A stretch of 64,000 bases of DNA from Paraburkholderia atlantica (GCF_009362785.1 NZ_WHNQ01000031.1:1-64000); one strand, 5' to 3'; positions 45,827 to 56,016 are shown, counted from the stretch's first letter. Notes: generated by a model not told the origin, from the letters alone. Translations and numbers: made by a program.

Positions 45827-46161
45827 TCTCCGACCTCCCGATTCCGAAGATCCTCTGGGTAGTGCCAACCGGCTCCGATTACTGTAAGACGCTAACAGTG
45901 CAAGGTAACAACGGGTTTAAATATAGGAGCATTTTCGCCAAATTCGGAATCACTTTCACGAACGAACTGTCGGGTATTGCACAGACCCAATGGTAGATGA
46001 TGCACTAGGCATCATCGGTCCATGCTGGACGGATGCTGAGCCAAGACGTCATCGTGCCGTCCGAAGTTCAGCCTCGTGAATGGAACGGCCGCTTACTGAG
46101 CGAAGCCGACTGAGTGTCCCAGCAACGGTACGAGCGAATGACGCTTCATGGCCGATTGCGC
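45827..46161. other. intergenic; holds a dispersed repeat copy
   Basis: About 335 bases. It contains 46135-46155, which matches 8811-8831 except for one base. No gene or promoter was assigned. Confidence 0.45.
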
Positions 46162-46560
46162 CTATTCTGCCGTCGGCCATTCAAGGTATGGAGGAATCGA
46201 ACAGTTTTCGGAAATCCACGGGCGATCGTGACACGTCCAAATGTGCATCGCCGGACTGGCGCCGGGATCGTCGTCAAGCGTCGGCACCCTCAAAACGATG
46301 TGCGGCTGAACGAGCCGCTCAGCGAGAATATGCGTACCGCATCAAGAGCAGAAGCGGCGCAGTTTACCCGGCGATGATTCAAAACTGGACAGCGAGCTTT
46401 CTCCGCGCGTCCACCGGAAGTGCTCACGTTGAACACGGGCGGTTGTTCCGAATGCTGCAGCGTGGGCCTTCTGACATGTGCGGCAATGACAATGAGAGAT
46501 TGAAGTCGCGAGCGCGTCTATTTCATAGCAGATCGCACGACATAAGCAGCTACCTTTCAT
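46162..46560 (-). pseudogene. GFA-family (CENP-V/GFA fold) protein with in-frame stop
   Basis: From ATG 46560 the minus strand reads MKGSCLCRAICYEIDA, HCHCRTCQKAHAAAFGT, SPGKLRRFCS, then TGA (46342-46344), then CGTHILAERLVQPHIVLRVP and NCSIPPYLEWPTAE to TAG at 46162. The zinc-binding CxC, CHCxxC and FCSxCG motifs of the GFA family are all present across the stop, and total length (132 codons) equals a full GFA protein. A single CGA-to-TGA change would explain it. No selenocysteine-type context is visible. Confidence 0.8.
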
Positions 46561-47555
46561 ATCTTCCTCGAGCTTCGCTGGTTAAACACAAATCCTACAA
46601 ACGATTCGAAGCGAGCGACGTGCTACCGCTGTCGCTTGTCAAGTTGTTGACGATTCTGATGGGGGCGTCGAGGGGCCGAAGTTGGCCGCAAGCGCCCGAC
46701 GAACGAGCGCGATGATCGTCTTGGGCGTGCGTGCGCTGCAAATGGCATGAGGTGTATAAGTCGGGACGTCATCGGACACTCCCGAGAAGGCTGCTCAACC
46801 ATGCAGGTGGCAAAGTCGGCACCCGACTAACTCGGACACACCACCAATTTTGCGGTGAACAGACGTTTGCAAAGCGAAGTTGACCTTCGGTGACTACTTT
46901 TCGGCCGGTCGTGCCGCTAGTTTTGCTCGCTTACCGCACTAGCACCGTCTACCCTAAAAGGGCCGATGGGCCACGCTACGAGCGAAAGGCGAACAAAAGG
47001 AACGCCTTAAATAAATGATGAGAAAAAGCACTTTCTGTTTCGCGGATTTAATGGAAAACGCAATACTCGTCTTTCGTCCTGAATGGTCAGGGGCCGAGTC
47101 GCAAGATGCGATCCTCAACGACGATGCCGAAGGGGGCGCGCGGAAAGCTTGCATTTCAGTGACGATCATTGGATTTTGAATACCATCATCGCGAGGTCCT
47201 TCCATGCCAATAGATGACGATGACTTAGCCATCGCGAATAACTCAGCGAACGGTCTTGAACTATTCGTAGTAGGTGATGCTTACCACATGTGGCGGCAAT
47301 CCTCGACTACAAATCCCTGCCGCCACCGGCGATCACAGGGCAACGCACTGGAGCGTACGGAAACCGGTAGAGAGCTTCTTGCCTCAAGGGATGTGGTGTG
47401 GTGAAAGGGTTACCTAACCGTGTTCCGCGTGTGTTGGGAAACCGCCGAGTAGCTTGGTGAGAATCGCCTGGCGAACCTAACGAAGGGAGCACAAACTTGC
47501 ATGAGTTTGTACCGGAGCATTCCGGCTTCGGACGTTGCCTTAAAGGGTGTCCACC
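46561..47555. other. long intergenic region before the envelope cluster
   Basis: About 1 kb with no convincing gene. A 67-residue plus frame at 47204-47404 begins MPIDDDDLAIANNSANGLEL after a GAGG ribosome-like site, but its second half looks non-coding; it may be a truncated gene. The promoter of the five-gene cluster should lie in 47405-47545. Confidence 0.35.
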
Positions 47556-50003
47556 ATGCAGACGTATCAGGACGAGGATCGCTCGTTTGCCGAAACGCCG
47601 TTCGTCGAGCCGCGCTATGAAAGCTACGAGGAACCGCAACGCGAGACAGTAGCGACCAACGAAACGCTTGCGCCAACTCCGTGGCACTTCGATACACCGT
47701 TCGAAACTTTCGAGTCGTTCGAGCAGAGCGGCGCGCAGATTGGCGCGCCCGAAGTCGCCACGCTAGCGGAAATCGCGGCTGAGTTGAAGGATCATCTGTT
47801 TCGTGAGTCGCTGGAAGCGCTTGCAACCGAGGCACTTGAGACGCACGCTGAACAGCTAGCCGGCGAGTATGGCGATCGCGAGCAGCGCGATGTTACTTCC
47901 GAGCGGCTACTCAACGATCACTTTGCGCCGCTAGCAACTGAGATGGAGGCGGCCCTTGACCGGTTGTTTGAACGATTCGAGAGCTATGAGACCGCAGCGC
48001 TGACTGAAGCCGAAATCGAGCGCGTCGTGAACGAAATCGCGCCGGCCGCGAGTCCGTTTGCACCGGCGTCCGAACAGTTTCTGGGCGGACTATTGCGAAA
48101 GGCCGGCAAACTTGTATCGGGCGCAGTGCGGGCCGTGAGCAGCGGTGTCAAAGGTGCAATCAGCCTGGCTGGCCAGGGCCTCGCGGCGATTGGCAAACTT
48201 GCGCTCGGGCCTTTACTTAAAGGCCTCAAGCGCTTGGGCATCTTTCTCTTGAAGCACGTCGTAAAATTCGCGCTCGGCAACTTGCCGCCCGCCGTTCAAC
48301 CGATGGCGCGACAACTTTCAGACCGGTTGTTTCGTGCACTTGGCGAAACGCAAGATCACGAACTGACCGACCACGAACAGACTGAAGCCGAGGTCGTCCC
48401 GGCCGGTGTCGACGTTGCGCGACTTGAGGCCGAGTTCGATCTTGCGGCGGCGCAACTGATGCTCGCTCCGGAGGAAGCTGAGGCTGAGTATCTCGCAGAG
48501 GCCTATGGCGAAGGTGAGGGTTCGGATCGGTCGCTCAATGAGCTCGACGACGCACGTGCAAATATGGCGCGATCGCTAAGAGAACTCGAGACCGGCGAGT
48601 CGGCGCAGCCGGTCATGGAGCAGTTCCTGCCTGCAATGCTGTGGCCGGTTGCCAAGACGGCTATTACGGTCATGGGGCGACCCAAGCTTGTTTCTTTTAT
48701 TGCGAGGCTGATCTCCGGGCTCATCAAGCCAATGATTGGTTCCCAGGCTGCGGGTTTGCTCGGACCAGCGATTGCCGACGCCGGGTTGCGGATTTTCGGG
48801 CTGGAAGCGGAAGCAGGCGCGGCTGATCCGCGTGCTCTCACCGCCGAGGCGCTTGCGGCGACTGTAGAGGAAACGGTGAATAGGCTGGGCGAATTCGCGC
48901 CCTCGACCTTCGAAAACGAGACGCTGCTTGAGTCGGCCGTGCGCGAGGCTTTCGAAGATGCCGCCGCGACGTACTTTCCAAACACGCACATTAAGGCCGA
49001 ACTGCGCGAGACACATGACCAACGCGGCGTATGGATGCGCATGCCGCACGACACTCATCGCAAGCGCTATTCGAGGTATAGCGATAGCGTCCCGGTGACG
49101 ATTACGCCACGTGTCGCGGATAGCGTGCGGACTTTCGGCAACGCGAGTCTGAGCGACCATCTGCGCGATCGTATGGACGTGCCGACGGCGCAGCCGCTTC
49201 AGACCAAATTACGTCTCTACCAGGTGCTGCCCGGCGCTACGACATCATCGATCGCTCGTGCGGAGGGAATAAACCCTCGCGATTTACACCCGCTCACGCC
49301 ACAAGCCGCCGGCGCGTTGCTCGGCCCAAATGCTGCTGGTCTCGGGCTGCGTACGACACCGCCCGGCTCGCAGATTTCTACCCCGCACCGGTTGCACCTG
49401 CGCCAGCGGTTGTATTACGTCGAACCACCGAGCGGCCGGACGCACCAGTCGCGTCCGCACGCGCGGCTCGCGCGCTCGGAGGTTTTCATCAATCTGCGCA
49501 AGGGTGAGATCAAGCTGTCGCTTTTCCTTAGCGAACCGCTGGCGCAAAAAGTGTCGGTGGAGCTCGCAAAGTCGGGCAGCGCCGCCAATGCGTACCGGTT
49601 GGTGCAGCCGCTGATCCGGCGCGCAGAGGAACTGGTGAAGTCAGCGTTGCTGGTGCGGCATCTTCCGCCCGCGATTAGGATCATCGGCGAAGCACCAAAC
49701 CTTGGGCAAGGGGTGCCGCCGTGGCTATCCATGATCGGCACGCAACTCTCACGGAAGGTCGCGGAGTGGGCCGCGCATCAAATATCGCAGTATCTGCGCA
49801 ATAACGCTGAGCAGTTCCGCAGGCTTAGTGCGTCTGAGCATGATGGCGTCACGTTACGGATCGCGATGAGCCGTGTTCCTGGGTTTGACGTCGTGGGGAG
49901 CATCGCGAAAGGGCAGGTTCCGCGCAGGGTGCAGGGCACGGCGTGGTTACGCGGCGAGCCAGCTTTCCAGGTGGTGGCCCTAGCGGGGTACGCACTGCCA
50001 TGA
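47556..50003 (+). CDS. large protein of unknown function, first gene of envelope cluster
   Basis: About 815 residues; the frame also allows GTG at 47547, but ATG 47556 sits 8 bases after AAGGG. The N-terminus is acidic with repeated aromatic-Glu patterns (EDRSFAETPFVEPRYESYEE). Two Gly/Ala/Leu-rich, membrane-active-looking stretches follow (about 170-250, AGKLVSGAVRAVSSGVKGAI; about 355-410, VSFIARLISGLIKPMIGSQA), then a beta-rich C-terminal half. No signal peptide. The next gene's ATG overlaps its stop (ATGA), so they are coupled. Such FAETPF-type acidic leaders recur in proteins co-encoded with peptidoglycan-binding proteins; function unknown. Confidence 0.75.
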   Translation: MQTYQDEDRSFAETPFVEPRYESYEEPQRETVATNETLAPTPWHFDTPFETFESFEQSGAQIGAPEVATLAEIAAELKDHLFRESLEALATEALETHAEQLAGEYGDREQRDVTSERLLNDHFAPLATEMEAALDRLFERFESYETAALTEAEIERVVNEIAPAASPFAPASEQFLGGLLRKAGKLVSGAVRAVSSGVKGAISLAGQGLAAIGKLALGPLLKGLKRLGIFLLKHVVKFALGNLPPAVQPMARQLSDRLFRALGETQDHELTDHEQTEAEVVPAGVDVARLEAEFDLAAAQLMLAPEEAEAEYLAEAYGEGEGSDRSLNELDDARANMARSLRELETGESAQPVMEQFLPAMLWPVAKTAITVMGRPKLVSFIARLISGLIKPMIGSQAAGLLGPAIADAGLRIFGLEAEAGAADPRALTAEALAATVEETVNRLGEFAPSTFENETLLESAVREAFEDAAATYFPNTHIKAELRETHDQRGVWMRMPHDTHRKRYSRYSDSVPVTITPRVADSVRTFGNASLSDHLRDRMDVPTAQPLQTKLRLYQVLPGATTSSIARAEGINPRDLHPLTPQAAGALLGPNAAGLGLRTTPPGSQISTPHRLHLRQRLYYVEPPSGRTHQSRPHARLARSEVFINLRKGEIKLSLFLSEPLAQKVSVELAKSGSAANAYRLVQPLIRRAEELVKSALLVRHLPPAIRIIGEAPNLGQGVPPWLSMIGTQLSRKVAEWAAHQISQYLRNNAEQFRRLSASEHDGVTLRIAMSRVPGFDVVGSIAKGQVPRRVQGTAWLRGEPAFQVVALAGYALP

Positions 50004-51292
50004 CAGCCATCGCAGTTCGTCCAGCCGATAGAGTGACCCAAGGTCTCAAGCGTCACGTCTTGCGTCAGCTTACGCACTGGGAAGGCGCCGCCGAACGGCT
50101 CGATGATTTCGAGGCGTCCGCTACGCCCGAGGCATGGGCAAGCGTCGAACGCAGGGTCGGGGTGACGCTGCGTCGTGAACTGAAGGATGCACGCGAACAA
50201 CTCAAGCGCGAGGCAGCGGTCGTTCGCGCCGGCTTTAGCGCGGCGCAGACGCGGCCTGAGTTTGAACGACTTGATCGTCAGGTGGCGAGGCTGCGTGAGC
50301 GTTACATGAGGACCGAACTACTGGTGGATTTCTTCGTCGACGCAGTGCGTTCGCGTGCCAATCCGGAACTCGGCGCGCAACTGCGCGCATGCGATGTAAT
50401 GGCTCATCGCGCGATCAGCCAGGGGCTTGAGTACCTCGGCGAGACGGTGCCGCCTGTCATGACCTACTTCAAGCCGGGCTTGGGCGCCGCGATCCTGCGC
50501 TGGGGGACGCCGCTCTGGGATGGTTCGCTCAGCCAGATCGCAGCAATCAAGGTGACGTATCACAATCGTTTCCGTACGACCGCTCTCTTGCATGAGAGCG
50601 GTCACCAATTTGCAGCAGTAAGTGGCTGGAACGAGGCTTTCCAGCTTTTACTAGTGCGTGAGCTCTCGCAGTTCGGCACCGAGATTGCCGAACAAGTGGC
50701 GAGCTGGGCGACCGAAATTGCGGCCGACGCATTCGCGTTCGCGCACTCCGGATTCGCCGCCGTTGTCGCGGTCTCGGACGTCATATCGGGCACGGATGCC
50801 GATGCGTTCCGGTTCATCCCAGGTGACCCACACCCGATCGCGTACCTGCGGGTCATGCTCGGTGTCGAGATGTGCCGCCAGTTCTACGGAATGGGTCCAT
50901 GGGACGAATTGGCGGAGTCGTGGACATCACTGCATCAAGTTGCGCGCGCCGACGCGTTCACTGGTGCAATGATCGGGACGATACTGCCCCTGCTCCCTCG
51001 CGTCGTCAAGCTTTCTCTCCTGGCTGAGCTTCCCTGCTTCCGTGGGCGACGACTGGCTGATCTTGTCGATCCACAGCGCGTTGCGCCCACTGTCTTGCGG
51101 CAAATGCAGCGCGAAGCCGGCGCGGCTGCGTTCACGTCGTCCCATTGGATCTGGACGGAGTGTTTGCGGCTTACCGCCCTGTCCGGCCTGCGTTTCGCGA
51201 CCGAACCGGAGCTTGGACGCGAGATTCTCAAGCAGCAGGAAGCCTTGATGGTCAAGCTTGGGCAGTTAGCCACAGAACACGAGGTTGCCTAA
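50000..51292 (+). CDS. HExxH zinc metallopeptidase-like protein
   Basis: 430 residues from ATG 50000, which overlaps the upstream stop as ATGA. A coiled N-terminal region (RRELKDAREQLKREAAVVRA) precedes the metal site HESGH at 198-202. The likely third ligand is Glu239 in WATEIAADAFAF, the gluzincin-like pattern of an HExxH helix and a downstream ExxxD helix. No signal peptide is visible. As second of five packed genes it may process or activate its neighbours, or act on peptidoglycan-linked substrates; I cannot name a family. Confidence 0.78.
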   Translation: MTAIAVRPADRVTQGLKRHVLRQLTHWEGAAERLDDFEASATPEAWASVERRVGVTLRRELKDAREQLKREAAVVRAGFSAAQTRPEFERLDRQVARLRERYMRTELLVDFFVDAVRSRANPELGAQLRACDVMAHRAISQGLEYLGETVPPVMTYFKPGLGAAILRWGTPLWDGSLSQIAAIKVTYHNRFRTTALLHESGHQFAAVSGWNEAFQLLLVRELSQFGTEIAEQVASWATEIAADAFAFAHSGFAAVVAVSDVISGTDADAFRFIPGDPHPIAYLRVMLGVEMCRQFYGMGPWDELAESWTSLHQVARADAFTGAMIGTILPLLPRVVKLSLLAELPCFRGRRLADLVDPQRVAPTVLRQMQREAGAAAFTSSHWIWTECLRLTALSGLRFATEPELGREILKQQEALMVKLGQLATEHEVA

Positions 51293-51339
51293 CCATGCAC
51301 CACAAAAAGCCCGTCATTCGCAGGAGAGGAGAGCAGAAC

Positions 51340-51837
51340 ATGACCAACGAGCACAAGTCGTCCCATTCCGAGGCGCAGGAACGAGACGACACGCAGAGTG
51401 CGGAAGACCGTCCTGCCGAGCGAGAACGCCAAGAGACGACGATCGAGTATCGAGGCGATGGTGACGCTGACGTCTTCGGTGACGAGAATGCAGAGCTGAG
51501 GCGGAGTCTGGATCTCGATCTTCCCGAACCAGAGCGCGGTCTTGCCGAGAAAGAACGTCTGGTAAGCCTTCTTGTCGAGCGAGAGCGTCTGGACAACCGT
51601 ATTGCCGAACTACAGCGTCAGAGTGCGGCGCGACGGGATGGCAACAATGACGAGGTTGTCATCTTGGATAATGGGAATAGGGATCTGAGCCGCGACCAGC
51701 GCGACGACGTAAAAGAGCTGGACCGCCTCTATCAAAGCTTGTGCGGCGGCCAGCCTGGGCTGTGCTGGCCAGGATCACTGCTGGACGCAACGGGAGGCTT
51801 TAGCCGTCCGTCGTTTCCAGCTCTCAGAAGGAAATGA
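51340..51837 (+). CDS. charged coiled-coil protein of unknown function
   Basis: 165 residues from ATG 51340, preceded by a strong GGAGAGGAGA site. The frame stays open upstream to 51145, but that part overlaps the peptidase gene. Very rich in Glu, Arg and Asp, with a coiled-coil segment (RLVSLLVERERLDNRIAELQ). A C-terminal tail carries two Cys (SLCGGQPGLCWPGS). It ends three bases before the next ATG. Possibly a chaperone, adaptor or linker for the cluster; this is inferred only from charge and position. Confidence 0.7.
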   Translation: MTNEHKSSHSEAQERDDTQSAEDRPAERERQETTIEYRGDGDADVFGDENAELRRSLDLDLPEPERGLAEKERLVSLLVERERLDNRIAELQRQSAARRDGNNDEVVILDNGNRDLSRDQRDDVKELDRLYQSLCGGQPGLCWPGSLLDATGGFSRPSFPALRRK

Positions 51838-51840
51838 GCC

Positions 51841-53172
51841 ATGTTCCTCGAGCTTGTCATGCCCTCGGCCGGGCCCCCACTTCCCCCACCCGACCAACTC
51901 AGTGCAACCGCCCTCCAAGCCGTCGACAGTCTCTTCCTTTACGCGCCACTCCAGATCGCGGCGCTTGTCGAGACCGTTTGGCGCAACCGCTACAATCCAG
52001 CAAGCGCAATCTTCACGCCATGGCCGCAGTGGATGACCGACGCTATCCTCGACCCCAATGTCGCCGGAAGGTTCATCTCTGGCTACGATTTCTCGGTCTC
52101 CCCTCCGAACCCGATTCCGCAGTGGCCCCAGCAACTGCCGTCGGCGTATCCTGCTATGCCAATGGCAAATCAAGTGTTCTTGCCGCCCAACCAGTTACCG
52201 GGCGTCAAGACTCCGCCGGCTGGGAACGTGCAGCCGACCAACTGGGCCCACCTGATCTACGCCTACCTAATCGAGAACACGCGCATATTCGACATCTTCG
52301 CGCGCTTGCTCGAGACCTATACGTTCTCCGAAGATCTCGAAATACCCAGTCCGGCGTCGCAAATCTTCTGGCGTAATACCGAGTACCTAATATATGGCGA
52401 TGGCATACCGTCAGCCATCTGGAACACCACGAGTCGTACGCGACGCGACGAGATTGCCAACCGGCAGACCGTCTACAACTGGATGTTCGGGATCGACCTC
52501 TCGCACGCCGCAGACCTGGCCAAGGAACATCCGTATCGCAAACCTGCGGCGTCCAACCGCGACTTCATCCCGACCTTCGAAGCATTCGCGCGTGAAGTGT
52601 GGGCTGGCATTATGAACGCCAGGAACTTCAGCGGTGCCAATCCCACCGATCCGACTGTAATCGCCACTGGGGCGCGACGCCTCTTCGATATGTTGACGAC
52701 CCGCCGCCTCTTCGGAAATCTTTCGCGGGAGGAATTTCGTGCAGTTGCCGTGATGTCGTGGCTGCACCTCGCGGTGAGCTACAACTGTCCAGCCATTGTC
52801 GATCTTAAATGCACCGCCGCGAGCCCGGAACAGCGTTTGGCAAAACTTGCGGTGCGCGCCGGACTGGTCGCGCATTCGAAGGCGAAGCCCTTGTTCGATC
52901 TTGCTCAGCCCTTCAGCGTCCTTTTGCAATCGATCGAGACGGGAAAATTCAATGATGCCAGCGGGGCGGCACTGCTCTACAACATTAACCCTGGTTTTAA
53001 CACAGCCGAACTGAACGCCGAAGTTGTCATCGATCAGTACAGCCTCGCCACCGGTCGAGATCTCAAGGCTACCAGCGTGGTTCCGTTGAACCCGCAGCAG
53101 ACAATTCCGCCACGCCCAAGAGCACCGGCACCGGTGCGGCCACAGGCCCGGTTTAACGGCCGTCCCACGTGA
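51841..53172 (+). CDS. protein of unknown function in envelope cluster
   Basis: 443 residues, soluble, mixed helix, rich in Trp and Pro near the start (PQWPQQLPSAYPAMPM). A recurrent block reads TRRDEIANRQTVYNWMFGID, followed by FREEF-like helices. The C-terminal tail is Pro/Arg/Ala-rich (PPRPRAPAPVRPQARFNGRP), a likely flexible linker. It begins 3 bases after the preceding stop and ends 6 bases before the next ATG. No family recognised. Confidence 0.78.
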   Translation: MFLELVMPSAGPPLPPPDQLSATALQAVDSLFLYAPLQIAALVETVWRNRYNPASAIFTPWPQWMTDAILDPNVAGRFISGYDFSVSPPNPIPQWPQQLPSAYPAMPMANQVFLPPNQLPGVKTPPAGNVQPTNWAHLIYAYLIENTRIFDIFARLLETYTFSEDLEIPSPASQIFWRNTEYLIYGDGIPSAIWNTTSRTRRDEIANRQTVYNWMFGIDLSHAADLAKEHPYRKPAASNRDFIPTFEAFAREVWAGIMNARNFSGANPTDPTVIATGARRLFDMLTTRRLFGNLSREEFRAVAVMSWLHLAVSYNCPAIVDLKCTAASPEQRLAKLAVRAGLVAHSKAKPLFDLAQPFSVLLQSIETGKFNDASGAALLYNINPGFNTAELNAEVVIDQYSLATGRDLKATSVVPLNPQQTIPPRPRAPAPVRPQARFNGRPT

Positions 53173-53178
53173 GACAAC

Positions 53179-56016
53179 ATGACATCTTTGAGAGGAGATG
53201 GGGCGGACGCCGGGAGCCCTTTCCTTTGGGTCGACCCGCGCGAAACCAAAGCGTTCGAGTTCGAGGGGGCGTTCGCGCTCGAAGGGCCGTTCGAACTTGG
53301 CGAGGTGACACCGGCTTCTGCCCGTTCTATGCCGGAGTACGTGCGCTGGGTACAGGGCGCGCTAAATCGCACGCTCGGCACGAAGCTGATTGCCGATGGA
53401 CGAGGGGGGCCTGCAACGCGGGCGGCAGTAGCGCAATTCCAGCGTCAACATCACCTTAATCCTGATGGCATTGTCGGGCCAGTCACTGAAGCCACTCTCG
53501 CATCGGTGTCCGGTTTGCCCGCGCCGGCGACCTCCGGCAAGGCTGTGTCAGCGGCAGCCTCGCGCGCCCGCTACGCAAGTTGGACCGATGCCGACGACCG
53601 GCGCAAGGGGCGCAATCCTCGCGATCAGGCAACAGTGAGTAGCGGCTCACCTAGTGGCAACGTGCTCGAATTCCGGGTGCCGGGCGATTTCAGTCGGCGC
53701 ATCTTCTTGTTGCAGAACTTCAAGATTGATGGCGCAGCACTTCGACCTGAGCACAAGCGGTATCTCGAGGGACTTGCCAAGTGGATGCGGGCCGGTCCGC
53801 CGCGCAGAGATCTGGTGGTCGCTGAGACGCAGGTGTCGCGCATCGGTACAGCACATGACGTCGACGTGGTGTCCGAGGTCTGGGATCCACCGCGAGGATG
53901 GCAGGTTTTCGCTGAAGCGCATGCGTCGCGCACTGGGGCAGCACGCCACGATGACGTGCTATCCGAAGACCGGTATCTTGTCACGCGCGCGTTTCTTGAG
54001 TCGCAACTTCTTCGTGCCGGCGTCGATGCCGCCAGCTTGCGCATATACGGTGAGGGCGTGGGCTTTCGGCACAGCCCAATGCGGGGCGAAGATCCCAGGG
54101 CACGCTCAGTGTACGTAGTCGCGCAGCCCGACCCGTCACCAACGCCACCAGCCCCGTGGCAGCCACCGATCCAGCCTGTCGTTTGGCCGCCGTTGCAACC
54201 CGCGCCAATCCCGGCCGGTCACACGAAGCTGACCGTCCGCTTTGGGACGAACAACCGCGCACACTTTCTGTTGGAGGGGGCCTCTCTAACCTGTACGCTG
54301 TCCTTCGAGGACGGCACGACGGCAAAGATCATGGCCGCCAAAACGGCACCATCGACGTTCGTTGTCGACATAAGTCCTGCAGCCGTCCCCGAACGGCACC
54401 AGCCCGACGGAAAACCGGTGCTGGAACAGGGCCTGCCGGCCAAGCAACTGATCACTATGGTCGAGCTCGACTACAGTGCCGACGTGATGCTGGGCGGCCT
54501 AGCGTTCACCGCGCTGCGGATCGTGCAGCGGCTACGGCCCACGCCGCGCGATGTGAGCGGCCGCACACGGGTCGACTATATATTTGCCGCCGGTAGCTGG
54601 GTTGACGCGGCGGGACGGCAGCGGCTGGCCAACGCAGCAATTCACCCGCTGGTTGATTTGAGCAAGTTAGCAGCGGGCGAAATACTGTTGAACACGCTGA
54701 TGCTGGATATCACGCAGGGCTGGCGCCAGCTTCACCGCAACAATCGAAACTACCAAGTATACGAAATACTAAACCGTGACCGCGGACTGACTTTCAAGGT
54801 GTTCGCACATACCGCCGGCGCCCCGATGATCTGGTACGCAGTCGTGCCGAACCACTTGCGAGGCACCCGTCCGGTGTCGCCCCATATGTTCTTGCAACCC
54901 TCTGACAATCGTGAGGGCCAGTGGCCGGAAGACGACAAACAATACCTACTGCACAACGATAGTTTCTTCGAACGCGACGGTGTCCCTTTGATGAGGTACC
55001 TGCTGCCGCCGATCGCCGACGTGCTGGTGCCCTCGCTGGGTCCACCAGTTCTAGCGCCAACGCGCATGCGCAACGTGGTCAATTTCCGCAAAGCGACAGT
55101 AAAGGGCAGGGAAACTGGCGAGATTACGACGGACCACTGGAAAATCGGTGCTGGCCTGCAGAAGGCTTTCGAGCATATCGGGGGCGGGCTTCCGGCTCAA
55201 TTCCTTCTGGTGCCACAACGCGTTGGCCGGGCCGACTCTGGGGAATCGTTCTCATACGGTGGTGCGGTGACGGGGCACCTCGTCTCGGTTACCAATGCGG
55301 TGTTCGGTGTGCTTGAGTCCAACACCGATCTGACGTTAAGTGCTGGCGACATTGTGCTAAGTCGCGATAAGCTGATCATTTCCGCTTACAGCGAATCTGG
55401 ATTCGATTTATGGAACGTCTGCCGGCTCAACCAAGAGGCGCTGAAGGCGATCGTCGCAATCGAACCGCAGAACATGAACGATATCCAGAACGATTACCGG
55501 CCCAAGGATAAAGAGGACAATCGGATTGGCCCCCCACCGGTGATAGGCAAGGACATTATCCCGAGTCTGATAAAGCGCGACGTTAAGGTATTCATCATTG
55601 GCCGCCACCACTTGCACTATGGCCCGCAGATCGGCGACAGGAGCAAGCTGCACTTACTACCAAAACAGCCGGCCATGGTGTTCCGCTACCCCCCCGACCC
55701 AAGCGTCAACGACTTCATTAAGTACCGCGTGCACCGCATGATGGTGCCAACGGACGACCCAATGCTATTACCCGACGAGGCCGCGATTCTTGGGACCCTA
55801 GCCGCACAAGGGATTGTCGGCGCGGCCGTGCTTCCGCGGATCTTCGGCCCAAAGGGCAATCAGGACAAGACTGTTCTCGACGGCGTAGACCGCTGGTATT
55901 CGCACCAGTTTGCCTTATCGGGTGGCGACGAGATGCACCTGAACCCAAGCGGGATATACGGTAAACCGGTTTCCTATCGAACTTGGTTCGAGGTCGCCGT
56001 GCATGAGATTGGTTGA
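53179..56016 (+). CDS. large protein with peptidoglycan-binding and OmpA-like domains
   Basis: 945 residues. The acidic leader (EFEGAFALEGPFELGEVTPA) is followed by a PG_binding_1 domain at about 52-115 (EYVRWVQGALNRTLGTKLIA, FQRQHHLNPDGIVGPVTEAT). An OmpA-like region lies at about 155-315 (FKIDGAALRPEHKRYLEGLA, then SEDRYLVTRAFLESQLLRAG). A Pro-rich linker (PSPTPPAPWQPPIQPVVWPP) leads to a C-terminal half of roughly 600 residues of unknown fold. It has no signal peptide, so export would need a non-Sec route, or it acts inside the cell or on lysis. Last gene of the cluster; IS66 debris begins about 370 bases on. Confidence 0.82.
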   Translation: MTSLRGDGADAGSPFLWVDPRETKAFEFEGAFALEGPFELGEVTPASARSMPEYVRWVQGALNRTLGTKLIADGRGGPATRAAVAQFQRQHHLNPDGIVGPVTEATLASVSGLPAPATSGKAVSAAASRARYASWTDADDRRKGRNPRDQATVSSGSPSGNVLEFRVPGDFSRRIFLLQNFKIDGAALRPEHKRYLEGLAKWMRAGPPRRDLVVAETQVSRIGTAHDVDVVSEVWDPPRGWQVFAEAHASRTGAARHDDVLSEDRYLVTRAFLESQLLRAGVDAASLRIYGEGVGFRHSPMRGEDPRARSVYVVAQPDPSPTPPAPWQPPIQPVVWPPLQPAPIPAGHTKLTVRFGTNNRAHFLLEGASLTCTLSFEDGTTAKIMAAKTAPSTFVVDISPAAVPERHQPDGKPVLEQGLPAKQLITMVELDYSADVMLGGLAFTALRIVQRLRPTPRDVSGRTRVDYIFAAGSWVDAAGRQRLANAAIHPLVDLSKLAAGEILLNTLMLDITQGWRQLHRNNRNYQVYEILNRDRGLTFKVFAHTAGAPMIWYAVVPNHLRGTRPVSPHMFLQPSDNREGQWPEDDKQYLLHNDSFFERDGVPLMRYLLPPIADVLVPSLGPPVLAPTRMRNVVNFRKATVKGRETGEITTDHWKIGAGLQKAFEHIGGGLPAQFLLVPQRVGRADSGESFSYGGAVTGHLVSVTNAVFGVLESNTDLTLSAGDIVLSRDKLIISAYSESGFDLWNVCRLNQEALKAIVAIEPQNMNDIQNDYRPKDKEDNRIGPPPVIGKDIIPSLIKRDVKVFIIGRHHLHYGPQIGDRSKLHLLPKQPAMVFRYPPDPSVNDFIKYRVHRMMVPTDDPMLLPDEAAILGTLAAQGIVGAAVLPRIFGPKGNQDKTVLDGVDRWYSHQFALSGGDEMHLNPSGIYGKPVSYRTWFEVAVHEIG

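Noticed and set aside
46342..46344. TGA as a selenocysteine codon in the GFA gene
   Set aside because: The family has no Sec at FCSxCG, the position is variable and often Arg/His, and no hairpin stands out after it.
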